Shown here: positions 23,423 through 35,231 of the stretch, one piece after another | Position numbering within the stretch: position 1 is the stretch's first letter | How the letters are laid out: each line of letters starts with the position of its first letter | NCBI GenBank assembly: GCA_029817715.1 | Contig: JARUPY010000252.1 | Span: 1,674,001 to 1,738,000 of the forward strand | DNA length: 64,000 nucleotides | Reading direction: 5' to 3' | From: Melastoma dodecandrum | Lineage: Eukaryota; Streptophyta; Magnoliopsida; Myrtales; Melastomataceae | Notes under the pieces: model-generated | What the model saw: only the letters and a program-made list of their open reading frames with translations | The model's database searches: none | Told to the model about the DNA's origin: nothing | Translations under genes and position numbers: made by a program

Positions 23423-25485
23423 TCCTACGAATGACCACATCCATCATGGGACGTATGCGAGGGCTCTTGGCATATTTGCCTAACATTAGGATTTTTGCGT
23501 GCATAGGCTTAAAAAATTATATGATTAATTTATGTTATATATTATTTATAAAAATATCCCATGAAAGCCTTTATATTATTTTATATATTTATTTATTTAA
23601 TGCATTATTTACGGATTTTAATTTATTTCTCCCTAGAAACTCATTTATTAGTTTACTAAATGTGTGCTTGCTAGTCGCTCTCACCTAATTATCCCCGTGG
23701 GTTACATGTCAGTTTCAATGAGAAAAAAAAGGAAAAACACACCAACCCAAAAAAAGGTAAAAAAAATTACAGAGAGAATGTCGAATTTTCCAAAATAAAG
23801 ATAACATAACTCAGTCAATTACAAACTTTTTATAAATCAGGAAAAAAAAGTTTTAATTACAAATCAGATTTGCCCCGAATTGTAACATTCCTGATGAAAA
23901 AATATCTTTTAAAAATTGTAAAAAATGTTAGAAAATAATATTTCTTAAGGGATTAATAAAAACGCGAAAGGTGTCGGAGTGTATTACAGGGAAAAAAAAT
24001 CTTAAAATCTGGATTAATAAATATTTAAATGAATGTGACGGGGGGGAATTAAGAAGCCATTTGACTTCCACTCAAATATCTCGGAGAGAGATAGAGAGAT
24101 AGGGGGGAATAAAAATCAAAATTATAAAAGAGAGGGGAGACAGCAAAAGATTCAATCCGATTGAATCGAGCTTTGACGTCCGCAAGAAAGGAAGAAGAAG
24201 GAGGGGGGAGGGGTAGAACAACGACAACCTAAACTCAGACACACACACACACGAATCAGAGACACGCCCCCCCCCCCCCCTCTCTGTGTCCGACCGAGTC
24301 TCTTTCTATCTCTAACCGATTACGCCGTTTCTCTGTCTAAAAAAAAGGGCCCCCCCCCCCCCCTTCCCCCAGTCCGCAACCCCCCCTTCTCAAAAGAAAT
24401 AAGAAAAAAAGAAGAAAATTAGGATTCGGAGATTTGTTGAAGTTGGGAAGATTTTTTATTTTTTGGTTTTTGGGGTTGAAAAGAAGGAATTTTAGTAAGA
24501 AAACGGGGGGACCCGGAAGCTAATTTCGAGTTACCCCTATTTGAATGTTGCTGCGAAGGATTTAACTTTTGGGTTTCTAACCGCGCCCCGCCACAATTTC
24601 AGGCCCCGGTAGGACTTCTTCTCACTTGGGAAGGTTTCCCCTTTCCTTTCGTCTCTGTTTTTGGTTCTTTGGGTTTTGTTTTCTCGTTTTCATATTTTTT
24701 TTTGGGTTGGACTGTAATCCTCGTGTTCAATTGTGGGTTGTTTAAGAAAGGTTTCCGAGGAGTCGTCTGCAGCTGCGGATGGTTTGATTTTTTTTTAGGG
24801 GGGGGGGGGGGGGGGTTGCGTGGAGCCGGATGGAGGCCTGGGGGTTGATTTTCGGTTGATCCTTTCTTGGGTTGTTTTTAGGCGTTGTTTCTCGGCCTCT
24901 AGTTGATTCTGTGGATGTTTAAGGTTCGTGGCGATTTTCTGAATTTTGGGTTTGAGTTTTGGAAGGCTGGATTTCTAGTTTATTGGGTAATTTGTGGGTC
25001 ACTTTCTGCATTTTGGGTTTGGTGAATTTTGTTGCTTTTTTTATCCGCAGTGGCATTTTGAGGGTTTTCTGGCCTATTGTTCTTGTGGTGTTGTTTTTAA
25101 TTAGGTTTTTCTTTTTTGCTGGAACCTGTTTTCTCTTGTAGGGAATTGAGTTTCTCTGGGTTTACGCGGTGGTTGTATGTTGGAGCCAAACCTGTTAGAG
25201 AGAGATCTCTCATCTTGCTGAAGATGTTGAGCTACGAGGACACAGTGGGGGAGTAGCTGGTTCTTACTCTCCATTACAGCTGTTGTGAGCAGGAATACTT
25301 ATTGAGGACGTAGAGTTGATCTTGTGGTCTGGAAGTCAGAATACCTTGACTAGTCCTGGAAGAGGCTGATGTTTGCAGGCGGATATAAGGGTCGAGTTCA
25401 TCAGTTGATTTCTGGGGTTTGTGCCGTTTCATGATGCAACAGCAGATCGCGTGGTCTTCTGCAGTTTGATTAATTGAGGTCCAGT
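23423..25485. other. AT-rich intergenic region and SEUSS 5' leader with homopolymer runs
   Basis: The first part (about 23480-24050) is AT-rich and featureless. From about 24050 the SEUSS promoter and leader begin. It holds an AC repeat (about 24239-24252), C14 (24267-24280), C14 (24350-24363) and G18 (24798-24815). A likely 3' splice site (CTCTTGTAG) near 25140 suggests a leader intron. Several short upstream ATGs occur before the SEUSS start. Confidence 0.6.
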
Positions 25486-28400
25486 ATGGTACTTCCGGGT
25501 CCACCCTCACAGATGAATGGTTCGCAGTGTCCCCCACCTTCACTGCTGCGATCAAATTCAGGACTCTTAGGCGGCGAAGGCGACCCCTCGCCCTCTCAAT
25601 CCGGCTTCCCTTCACTTTTGACTCAACACGCTCAGCTTGGTAACATCAGCATGCTAGGCAATGCTTTGCCTGTATCATCATACAGTCAGTCGTTTGGAAA
25701 TGGTCCCATGCTTCCTGGCTCAGTCAGCAGTCAACGGGCAGTCATGGAATCTAGGGCCGAGTTAGATCCACTTGGAGGGGTCAGTAATGGAATGAGCTTC
25801 TCCTCTTCATTCATGTCATCTAACATGGCCAATCCTGGTTCATCTGGTATGTTCCAAGGACAACAGTTTACTAGCTCTTCTGGTGACCAGTTGATGCCGG
25901 ATCAATCACAGAGTCTGCAGCTTCAACAGCAAGGCTTCCAACAGGGCCAACAGACACTGCAGCAGTTCTCTGCCCCTCAGGGTTTGCATCAGCAGCAACA
26001 ACTGCAGCAACAGCTCCACTCGTTGCGTGGAGGAGCAACTGGTGTTGGACCCGTCAAGTTAGAACCAAGCATGTCTGGCGAGCCGCGACAACATTTGCAG
26101 CAGCCACCATTGCATTCAGCAAGGAATCTCGGACCCGTAAAGGTAGAGCCACAGCAGATTCCGAGTAATAGAGCTTTGGCCCCTGTGAAGATGGAGCCAA
26201 ATCAATCCGAGCAGTCACTATTTATTCAGCAGCAGCAGCAGCAGCTGCAACAGCGGCAACAGCAGCAGCAGCAGCTGCAACAGCGGCAACAGCAGCAGCA
26301 ACAGCTGTTGAATATGCCGAGGCAACCTTCACCAGCTGCTAGTGCTGCCCAACTGAGTCTTCTTCACCAACAAAGATTAATGCAACTTCAGCAACAGCAA
26401 CTGATGAAGGCAATGCCTCAGCAGAGAGATCAGGTGCAACAGCAACAGTTTCACCTGCAGAACATTCCGTTGAGGTCCCCTGTGAAAGCTTATGAAGCGG
26501 GGACATGTGCAAGGCGTTTGACCGAATACATGTACAGGCAACAAAATAGGCCTGAGGTGAGGCACATGAAGGGTTTAACATTGTTTTCAGATTGAGGCAG
26601 ATTCAGATCTAAGTTATCTCACTGCATGCAGGACAATAACATTGATTTCTGGAGAAAATTTGTTGCGGAGTATTTTGCCCCGAATGCAAAAAAAAAGTGG
26701 TGTGTTTCGATGTATGGAAGTGCCCGACAATCAACAGGTGTTGTTTCTCAGGTAAGTTTACCGTTAAGAATCTTAACGTTAGTTTACTGATGAAGCCCAA
26801 TGTTCATTCAAACCTACATTTGAAGATGAAATGGACATATCTTTGCCCTCTTTGTTGTTACTCATATTCCAATATTTTCGGAAAAGAGCTTTTGACCGTC
26901 GTTGTAGTTACTAGTTAGTCTTTCATCCATTTCCTTCCTGCTGCTTTAAGTGTTTGTTTAGCTTTATTCTGGTGCATAGAAAATGCCATCCCCTTTTAGG
27001 AGTCTAGTAATTGGTTGTGGATCGTCATCTAACTAATGCCGCTTACAAATTTCTGCAGGATGTTTGGCATTGTGATCTATGTAATCTCAAGCCTGGCCGT
27101 GGTTTTGGTATGCCTCTGTTTATCTGTTGAATGTTTTAGAGTCTCTGTTGGTTTTGTTTACATAATATGCCAAATCAGTGTAAGTTGATGAGCTCTTGTT
27201 TAATGGTTATTATATGCTTTCAGAGGCAACCGTGGAGGTCCTTCCAAGGCTTTTCAAGATCAAGTACGAAAGTGGTACTTTGGAGGAACTCTTATATGTT
27301 GATATGCCACGTGAATACCCAAACCAGTCTGGGCAGATCGTACTGGACTATGCAAAAGCAATCCAAGAGAGTGTATTTGAGCAACTCCGTGTTGTCCGGG
27401 ACGGTCAACTACGGATAGTATTTTCTCCAGGGCTTAAGGTAATGAAAGAATGACAATCTTCCTTCATTCTAATCGACTGCCCAGAATTAGTAAGATCTGT
27501 GTGTGCATCTTCTTATCCAATTGTCAGATATGTTCTTGGGAGTTTTGTGCTCGGCGACACGAGGAGCTCATTCCACGAAGGCTGCTGATACCTCAGGTTA
27601 TTTTCCTGAAATTATTTGAAGTAGCAGCAATTTACTTGCTTGCTTCTCTTCCTTGGTGTTCATCATTTGCCCTACTTTGAAGGCGATTTTTTCTATTTTC
27701 ACGGTTGATGGAGTGACTTTAATTTGCATGATGGAATGTGTCGTGTTTATTTTTTATGCTGCTTAATTCATGTGACCCAATATGGTGACCGGGCTTGAAT
27801 TATTTTTGCGCCTGCAGGTCAGCCAGCTTGGAACTGCTGCTCAGAAGTACCAGGCTGCTACTCAGAATGCATCATCTAGTTTATCTGTTCCAGAGCTGCA
27901 AAATAATTGTAATGTGTAAGCTTCTTCCACCTTTTCTTCAAAAGGCTAGGTTACGCCTAATTAAATAGATGTCAAAATTGCTGCTCGTGGTTGAGGTATT
28001 GTGCCTAGGCTTGTGATGTCACTAGTTTCACGTTTATAAGTTCATAATAAATTTTGAATAAACCTTTACAATCCTGTAGGTGTTTATATCCCTTTTTTAA
28101 TTGTAAATACTTGTTGCAGATTTCTCTCTTCAGCCCGCCAATTAGCAAAAGCCCTTGAAGTGCCCTTGGTGAATGATTTGGGATATTCGAAGAGATACGT
28201 CCGATGTCTTCAGGTGACTAAGTAGTTTTTGACCTATTTGTGGCACAGTGATTAAGTAGGCCTCGGATTACTTGTTGCTATACTTTCAGCCTGTTTGGGG
28301 GTGATATGTCCGATAAAACTTTGTTTTTGCTTGCAGATATCTGAAGTGGTGAATTTTATGAAGGATTTGATTGACTATAGTCGACAAACAGGGACTGGTC

Positions 28401-29528
28401 CCATGGGTAATCTTCTCTTTGTTTCATTCATTTGCGTCATACTCTCTGGATCTATATTCTTACATCCTGTTAAATTTATCTTTGGTCTCAGAAAGCTTGG
28501 CTAAGTATCCTCGACGAACAAGGGCTTCAGGTGGGGTACGCATTCAATCACAACCACAGGAAGAACAGTTGCAGTCACAGCCACAGCTGCGGCTGCAACC
28601 CCAACCCCAACCCCAGACCCTATCCCAGCCGCAGTCTCAGCAGGGCCAGTCCCAGCCACAGACTCAGGCGCAGGCAACTCGTGCCAGTTCTCAGGATGCA
28701 GGTAGTGACCAAAGCTCTCAGGTTGCTGTGATGCAACAAGCCAACTGTATTGGAAATTCAAACACCCCCAATGCCACATCTGCTGCATCTGCTGGTACTG
28801 CTGCCGCTCTCCTCCACCAGAATTCAATGAATTCGAGACAGCAAAGTTCTCTCAGCAATTCGGGTAGTCCTTATGGGGGTCACAGCAATCAAATTACATC
28901 CCCAGGGTCTTCTGCAACAGTTCCACCTATGCAAGCTAACCCAAATTTCCAATCACCTGCGCATTCGTCAAGCAGCAACCATCTGCAAAATGGCAATGGC
29001 ATTTCAGCTAAAAATCAGACACACAGTTTCAGCACGCCTGCAAGCATGTCGATGCATCAAAGCCATTTGGCCAGTGAGGCTGAGCCAAATATTGCGCAGA
29101 GCTCGGTCCAGAAAATTCTTCGAGAAGTGATGTCAGGCCAACTCAATGGAGCTGGAGGCATGGGTGGTTCTGGTTCAGGTTCGTTGTCCAATGATGTTAA
29201 ACATGCTAACGGGCTTTTGCCTGCTGCCAATGGTCCAGGGTTGAGCAATGCCAATACATTGCTGGTGAATGGCTCAACCCCAAACTCGGCCATGGTGGCC
29301 AGTAGTTTTGGTGGCATGGCTGGTAGCTTAGTTCAAACCCCTATGGTGAACGGGCTTCGTAGTGCGATGGTAAACAACCCCATGTTGAATGGAAGGGCTG
29401 GAGCTGCGTCCATCATGAGGGATCCTGGCATGACCAATCAACAGGACTTCAATAACCAGCTGATGAATGGTCTCAGGGCTGTTAACGGCTTCAATGACCT
29501 GCAATATGACTGGAAACCATCCCCATGA
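25486..29528 (+). CDS. SEU: SEUSS transcriptional co-regulator (LDB1-type)
   Basis: Adaptor protein that, with LEUNIG, represses floral homeotic genes such as AGAMOUS; it acts in the nucleus. Nine exons (25486-26556, 26632-26751, 27059-27107, 27224-27438, 27528-27596, 27818-27915, 28120-28213, 28337-28406, 28492-29528) join in frame to 940 residues. The N-terminus (PPPSLLRSNSGLLGG) and Gln-rich tracts (CAG/CAA runs around 26230-26310) come first. The LDB/LIM-binding-like core follows: RLTEYMYRQQNRPE, DNNIDFWRKFVAEYFAP, EFCARRHEELIPRRL, RQLAKALEVPLVNDLGYSKR, RYVRCLQISEVVNFMKDLID. A second Gln/Pro-rich part and an Asn/Ser/Gly-rich C-terminus with LMNGLRAVNGFND follow. It matches SEU rather than the SEUSS-like (SLK) proteins. 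The start ATG at 25486 corresponds to the usual MV-P N-terminus. Confidence 0.94.
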
Positions 29529-30228
29529 GCTATGTTTCGAAACGTCCAGGATTTGTTATGGATTATTCACTGGAGGATGTGACTAAATGCCCTGAATGGC
29601 TCCGGTCGCCTCGGTATGCACATGGTAAGTCTGGTAAAATATCCCCAACTGCCAGGGTTTTGCTTGAACCCTACAGAAAAAGCTGATGTATAACGTGGTA
29701 TGTATCACTTGCCGAGTCATTTGGTGTAATTCAATGGTTCTTCAAGACGATAGTGTGGATTGGGCTTGGCAGCGACTGGCGGTCGTGGTGGGGGTTAGCA
29801 GGGAAACGGCAGTGAAGCCTCCGATCAAATGTTCAACACACCTTTTATAACCCCCTCCTGTTTTTCTTCCCGGTTGTCCCTTTGCTGCAACTGAGTGTAT
29901 ATGCTAATAGTAGCATTAGAAGCTGAAGCCTTTTCTTTTACTGTTGTAAGTCTCCTCTTCCATTTGGATGGTTGGCTATCAATATTCAATTTTGATAGTC
30001 TACTTAAACCCTGTTTAGCAGATCGTTTGGTTGAGAGATTTGAGGGCGGGACATAGTATGCATACGCCAAAAGGATGAATACTTGGATCTAATCAAACCC
30101 AGTAACCAAACACAGCAGTAAATTACACATCTGGTGTCCATAAACAAGAGAAATTAGAGAGTTACAGAGGCTGATTTGATATCTAATAAAGACATTAGTA
30201 GTCAAGACAAAGGCAGAAAGCTCTGTGA
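29529..30228. other. Convergent 3' flanks of SEUSS and SCL1
   Basis: SEUSS and SCL1 end tail to tail 700 bp apart. The stretch should contain both 3' untranslated regions; no gene seen. Confidence 0.6.
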
Positions 30229-31872
30229 TCACCTCCAAGCAGAAGCAACTATCAAACTCTTCCCTTCCCATCCAAAATGCAGGGTACCCAATTCCTCTTT
30301 TAACTTGTAACGCTCGGAGTACAACCTAATGAGCGCTCGTATGGATTCCGTGACTTCATGAGTTATGGGGCTTGAGGCGAATCCAGCCATCATCATTCTC
30401 GCCCTCCACTTCCCAGCGACCTCATACCTTTCTATCCTCTCATCTCCCTCACACGCCACTACATTGATAATGTCGCGGGCCAGGCACTGTCTCTCGACGT
30501 TCATCCTATCCTGGCTTTCTCGTGGCAAAGCTGCATCAAGAGAATCGAATACTGCAGAATAGTAATTGTAAGCTTCCACGAACCTCGGGTAGAAAGGCGC
30601 TGTGTTAGTGTTAACGTCCTGCTCCACGACTGTAACAAGCTTTGGTTTCAAGCTCTTGACCATCCTAAGGAGCTGGTCCCGCTCGTTTATCGGAGAAACA
30701 CTCTCGTCTGGCATGTGATGCAGTTGAAAAGCGAAGTTCACGATAAGTGTTTCTCCTGGTTGACAATTCAGTGTGGCCGCAGTGATAATGGACGTTCTGG
30801 AAGGCACTGCTTGAAACTCAAATGACACGCCATGCATTTCGGCTAATTGCTCTAGCCTTTGCCCGATATTCCTAAGCCCTCCAATGGAGCGCTGAACCGA
30901 CTCAGGATCGTCAACCCCTGTCAATTTCAAGTGGGGGGCTTTCTTACCATATTGAGAGGCAAGCGTCTGTATCAACGTGATGTACTGAGTTCCCTGATTA
31001 ATGTCAAAATCGATTATATGAACTCTCTTCTCCTCTTTAATGGCTTCAAGAATTGCCCCGTTTGCAGCCATGAACCCAAAACGAAAACACGGGCAGATCT
31101 CAAACAGGATCTGCATCGCTGCAAGCCTGTCTAAAGATGGAGGCTCCTTGCACCTCAGGGCTTTGTACAGATACCTTCCAGAGAGGGCCATCCTAGCAGC
31201 GAGACCCTCGACCATGTATGCAGCAATCCTCTCTGAAGGATCACCTTGTATTGACACCTTCTGACGCACCTCATAGATGATTCCAGATGCCACAGTCACG
31301 TTTCCATCAGCAACTGCCGCTGCACAGTCAAGAAGCATCTGCTTAGGTGTACGGGATGTCGTTTGTGAGATGTCTCTACTGCTACTGATGCTACTCAAGT
31401 TCGAGTCAGTGGATGATGATTCCTTGGGGGAGTCATGTGTTGCTGACTGCATCTGATCCAGCCATTCTGGATCAATATCCATCCCCAGATCTTTGCCAAA
31501 TATATCATTTCCCTCAACAAGGTCAATGTCTTCTAGCAGCGCCCTCTCGAGCTCCTGCAGTTTCAGTCTCATCCTATCCTCATCGTACTTGATGCGTTCC
31601 ACGCCAGGGCTCTCCAAAATCTCCGATCCCGAATTTGATAGACTTGACTCTTGGTTCCTCACCGAGACTGAGGATGGACTAAAGGGATGCTCGGAGTCGT
31701 TTGATGATCCAGTCCCTGCCATCTTCTCCTGACTCCCAGCAGCACGCTGAGGACCATAAAGCTTTGCCATGACTGCAGATTGGGAATCCACAAAGTAAGT
31801 CGGATCGTAGTTCTCTCCGCGGTAAGAATCGGAGACGTACATAATCTTGTTACGCCTATCCGAGCTCAACAT
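30229..31872 (-). CDS. SCL1: GRAS protein SCARECROW-LIKE 1 (PAT1 branch)
   Basis: Transcriptional regulator, 547 residues, one coding exon. The N-terminus carries the PAT1-branch motif (RMRLKLQELERALLED) and an acidic EWLDQM stretch. The GRAS domain covers the C-terminal two thirds: first Leu-rich region (KQMLLDCAAAVADGN onward), VHIID motif (VHIIDFDINQGTQY, about 285), second Leu-rich region, PFYRE region (NTAPFYPRFVEAYNYYSAVF), RVER-like stretch (ERQCLARDIINVVACEG) and SAW end (HFGWEGKSLIVASAWR). The frame is open further upstream but contains no ATG before 31872, so I used that one. A CTGCAG 3' splice site just upstream (about 31941) suggests a leader intron. Members of this branch act in phytochrome and gibberellin signalling. 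Confidence 0.9.
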   Translation of the reverse strand: MLSSDRRNKIMYVSDSYRGENYDPTYFVDSQSAVMAKLYGPQRAAGSQEKMAGTGSSNDSEHPFSPSSVSVRNQESSLSNSGSEILESPGVERIKYDEDRMRLKLQELERALLEDIDLVEGNDIFGKDLGMDIDPEWLDQMQSATHDSPKESSSTDSNLSSISSSRDISQTTSRTPKQMLLDCAAAVADGNVTVASGIIYEVRQKVSIQGDPSERIAAYMVEGLAARMALSGRYLYKALRCKEPPSLDRLAAMQILFEICPCFRFGFMAANGAILEAIKEEKRVHIIDFDINQGTQYITLIQTLASQYGKKAPHLKLTGVDDPESVQRSIGGLRNIGQRLEQLAEMHGVSFEFQAVPSRTSIITAATLNCQPGETLIVNFAFQLHHMPDESVSPINERDQLLRMVKSLKPKLVTVVEQDVNTNTAPFYPRFVEAYNYYSAVFDSLDAALPRESQDRMNVERQCLARDIINVVACEGDERIERYEVAGKWRARMMMAGFASSPITHEVTESIRALIRLYSERYKLKEELGTLHFGWEGKSLIVASAWR

Positions 31873-33065
31873 ATCGGGCCCGCCGCGGACTAACAAACAC
31901 CTAATACTTCCTATTGACGGGGATATCTCCTCTTCCTGCAGCAGAGAATCGAGTATCCTTTAGTCAGAGGTTCCAGCAAACAAGTGTCAAAACCGATCAG
32001 CCGATCAATCAAGAGGAAGCCTAAGCAATCAGCAAGAACAACAGCAACACTTGACTGACATAAAAGATCTAATCAAACATAACACCATAAGGAAAGTCAA
32101 AAGGCTTTATCATGGGTTTTCACAAGACTCAATCTTGGAATCAAATCCATGGCTGGCTGGCCAATAACATGAATCAGATTAACAAACAATCAATACCCAT
32201 ATCACAGACTTTCTCTTCGACAAATAAAAATCTCCCAGCAGTAACAAAAAAAAAAATACCAAACACCTTAAAACAAATAATTGGGGTCGGGTCAGAGAAA
32301 GAGAAGGGAAGTTGTTGGGACTTTTCTTCCGGGGTTTGGAGAAGAAGAAGAAGATGAGTCGCCCAGAAAAGAGTTGCAAGAAACAAATTTGACAAAGAAG
32401 GAACAAACAAGGGAGGAAATAGAAGCCGGGGGGGGGGGGGGGGAACAGACAACAGTTGACAACATAGTATCCAATTAGTAATTAAAGCAAATCCCAATTC
32501 ATGATTATTATACTCGATAATACCCGGATGGGGCGCATGGGGAAGAAAAATCAAAGAATGAAATGATTGACTAGGACTCCATTTCCGCGTTGGATAATCC
32601 TTGTATCTTTTATTGACATTTATAAAAATGATATTCAGATTAAAAGGTGGGAGTTTGCGTGGGGAGGAAAGTGGGAATACCAGGTCAACCATTGTCCCTT
32701 GTTTTTTTTTTTTTCTTTTCGTTTTCTGTCTAGAAGGGATCTTTGAGTTTTGTTCGAGTGTTCACACTCACCAAACCAAACGAGTCTTTGACTCACTTTT
32801 CCCCGAGACAAGTGCCCTTTCCTGTAAGTTCGGTTCTGCGTTTGTTGTATGATGTTGTTTGGATCCAAAATCAAAGATTGATCGGAATCAGATGACTGTG
32901 TTTCACATGTTTAGCCTTTATCCAGATAAGGTTCTTGACGTTATGCATTTTATGCTACCTTAAACATATGAGTCGACCTCCTGTTTCTGGATGCAGGGGA
33001 AGTCTCTTATCCAATCTTGGGTCCCCTATCCCACTCAATTATATCTACCATTCCTAGATCTGGGG
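31873..33065. other. SCL1 upstream region
   Basis: About 1.2 kb between SCL1 (-) and the mTERF-like gene (+). It holds the SCL1 leader and both promoters, plus a G16 run (32428-32443). No other gene seen. Confidence 0.55.
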
Positions 33066-33825
33066 ATGGAGATGTTACTTTTCCTCCGACTCCATGGGCC
33101 TCTGTCATTTTGGGCTAAGCCGCGCCTCTTTCAGGACAAAGACAGAGACGAGACTGTTAGGACAACCTTTGCTTGCTCTGTTTCCCCTGTTGGGTCCTCC
33201 TCCTGTGTTGAGGGAAAAATAATTTCACGCGGGATAGAAACCTAGGCCAAGGTATATGATGGTTGGTAACCTCTTCACCTGTGGACTAACTTTTAGGGAA
33301 AAAAACTCCGACGATCCAGGTATGCTTTAATCAGTTTGGAAGTATTTGTGTCGTTTGCGTGATTTATGGGATGTTGTTGAAGGACTTAGGAGCACCCTGA
33401 ATCTATTCAGACAGGGAAGATGCTTCCCATGTTGTTCGTCGTGAGAGACATTGGAGTGCTATGTTCGGGAGTGCGTGTTCTATCCTCCAAAAGCATTCGG
33501 CCAGATTAGTTCGCCTTACTGGGGCGAAGAACGGGAAAGGGAAATTCCAAACAGTGAACAGATAATTGAGATACTAGATTATCTCTGCAGTTTGAACCTC
33601 TCATATGACGACCTATCGAAAATACTGAAGAAGTTTTCAGAAGCCCTGGGATGTAGCCTCGAACAAGAAATGAAGAACAACTTCAAAGTCCTGGACACGG
33701 AATGGCGAATCCAAGGGAAGACGCTCTGGAATCTCCTGCCACGGAACCCAAAAGTTTTGGGGTATAACGTCGACTGCGAGGGCGATTGCATGGCACAAAG
33801 CACTCGGTGCTGGGTACACTTTTAG
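33066..33825 (+). pseudogene. mTERF-like gene, probably damaged
   Basis: The last exon (open from about 33445 to the stop at 33825) reads through SLNLSYDDLSKILKKFSEAL and ends NLLPRNPKVLGYNVDCEGD plus a Cys/Trp/Phe tail. The Leu/Pro pattern is that of mitochondrial or plastid transcription termination factor (mTERF) repeats. An upstream open frame (ATG 33066, also reachable from an in-frame ATG at 32991) looks like a plastid transit peptide exon (MEMLLFLRLHGPLSFWAKP, Ser-rich end) but stops at a TAG (33243-33245) seven bases before a plausible donor (CCAAG/GTATATG). I could not build a continuous model between the two parts. It is either a gene whose introns I could not resolve or a decayed copy. 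Confidence 0.45.
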
Positions 33826-34129
33826 ATTCCCTTTAGACCATAACTTGCGCAACCCGTTTACGCATTTCTGCCACTACAATTGTTCAGCATACGGTAACAT
33901 GTAGCTTAGTGTTGCCCGATTCTTCTGTATCCACATTAAGTCAATTCATCCTCGTCCTCTCCCTCCTGTCCGCTGCCGCTGTAGTCTGCGCAATTGCCAG
34001 CGCCTCCCTAGCAACGACCTCGTTTTCTGCAATGTCAAAAGCATTATATCGAAATCTCCTTGACATACATTGTCGTCTCCGTCTATAATATTCGTGGCGG
34101 CTGGCAGCAAACAAACAGCAACAAGAACC

Positions 34130-34584
34130 GTACGGAAATACGGTTAGTTTTAAAAAAATTTGTAAAATACACTCCGAATTTCATAAAATACGGCTTTAAC
34201 CTTAAAAGTTGAACTCTTTACCTCCCCCTGTAACAAAAGTCTTTAACCAATTAAGCTAGATAATTTTTTTATCTAACCTTTCAAAAGGCGGATTTTGAAT
34301 ACTCACCCCTTGTTTTTTTCAGTTAAAGATGTGCATTTTTAAAATACGTCCCTTGTCAAAACTCGTCATTTATTAAGGGGGCGGATTTTGAAAACGCGCC
34401 CACTATTAGACGCCCCGCTCCTTCTTCACTCGACGAGTGAATATTTTTATCAAGTGTTGATGAGACGAGTTTTTGAAAATCTGTCCTTTTTACATTTTAA
34501 GAGGCGGGTCGACGATAAAACCGTAATTTACAAAATTCAAAACATATTTCGTAATTTTTTTTTAAATTAACGGTATTTTCGGTA
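34130..34584. mobile_element. Second foldback element of the same family, 455 bp
   Basis: The left end reads GTACGGAAATACGGTTAGTTTT and the right end is its imperfect inverted copy (GTACCGAAAATACCGTTAATT on the minus strand). The ends resemble the right arm of the element at 22830-23414 (GTACGGTATTACC, then T/A runs), and both contain GGGCGGATTTTGAAAACGCGCCC-type blocks. No clear target site duplication remains and no protein is encoded. It looks older than the first copy. Confidence 0.6.
34206..34258 (-). other. tRNA-like boxes in second foldback element
   Basis: On the minus strand, A-box-like TAGCTTAATTGG (34258-34247) is followed about 30 bases later by a degenerate B-box GAGTTCAACTT (34216-34206). 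Only one module is evident, in the left arm. It supports common ancestry with the element at 22830-23414. Confidence 0.4.
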
Positions 34585-35231
34585 CTAGACTCCAACGAGT
34601 GAATCAAAATTATCTGATCCCAGACTTCCGCTGTAAACTACTGAAAAACAATCGGTTTACGGCGAGTCTCTACATTTCCTCTCTCCGAATAGTATGATGA
34701 CTTTGCGATTTGAGCTTTCAGCTCCTCCCGGTTCGTCCCCATCGGTCATTTATTCGTCAAAGGCACGATCTTCCCAACAACCCCATCATCATCACCGTCA
34801 AGGTTATTGCTTTTTTCTTGCCGCATTCTTACTCTGTCGGCGCGATTTCATTGTGCCATGTAAGCGACTTGATGTGACTGGCGGACGCTTCTTTGCGCGC
34901 CCATTACATGTTTTTGAGAATCACCCGGGATCTTTTTCTGGGCTTTCTTGATCTGGGTGTGACGAGCTTTTTCATCCTTTGCTGAAGAACCCTCTCGTTG
35001 TGTTTTCTTTTATGGGAACAAGATCGCATATTGATTTAGTTCTTGCCTTTGTCTTCTTTATTGTTATGTGGGGTTTTGTTTTTACTGTTGTTTTATGAGA
35101 TTAGGCAATTTTTTTTAAATGTTTTCTCCGGCTATAATTTTCGCCAGGTTAATGTCTTTACAGCTTCGTAATTGGGATCGAGCCAGGTTAATGTCTTTAT
35201 AGCTTCGTAATTGGGATCGAGACAACGGACA
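34585..35231. other. Promoter and leader of PMT-type methyltransferase gene
   Basis: About 650 bp with no gene other than the 5' leader of the methyltransferase. The tandem duplication at its end is listed separately. Confidence 0.55.
35143..35220. repeat. 39-bp tandem duplication next to PMT start codon
   Basis: Two adjacent 39-base units (35143-35181 and 35182-35220) differ at one base (C/T). The second ends 11 bases before the ATG at 35232, so the duplicate sits in the 5' leader. Confidence 0.9.
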
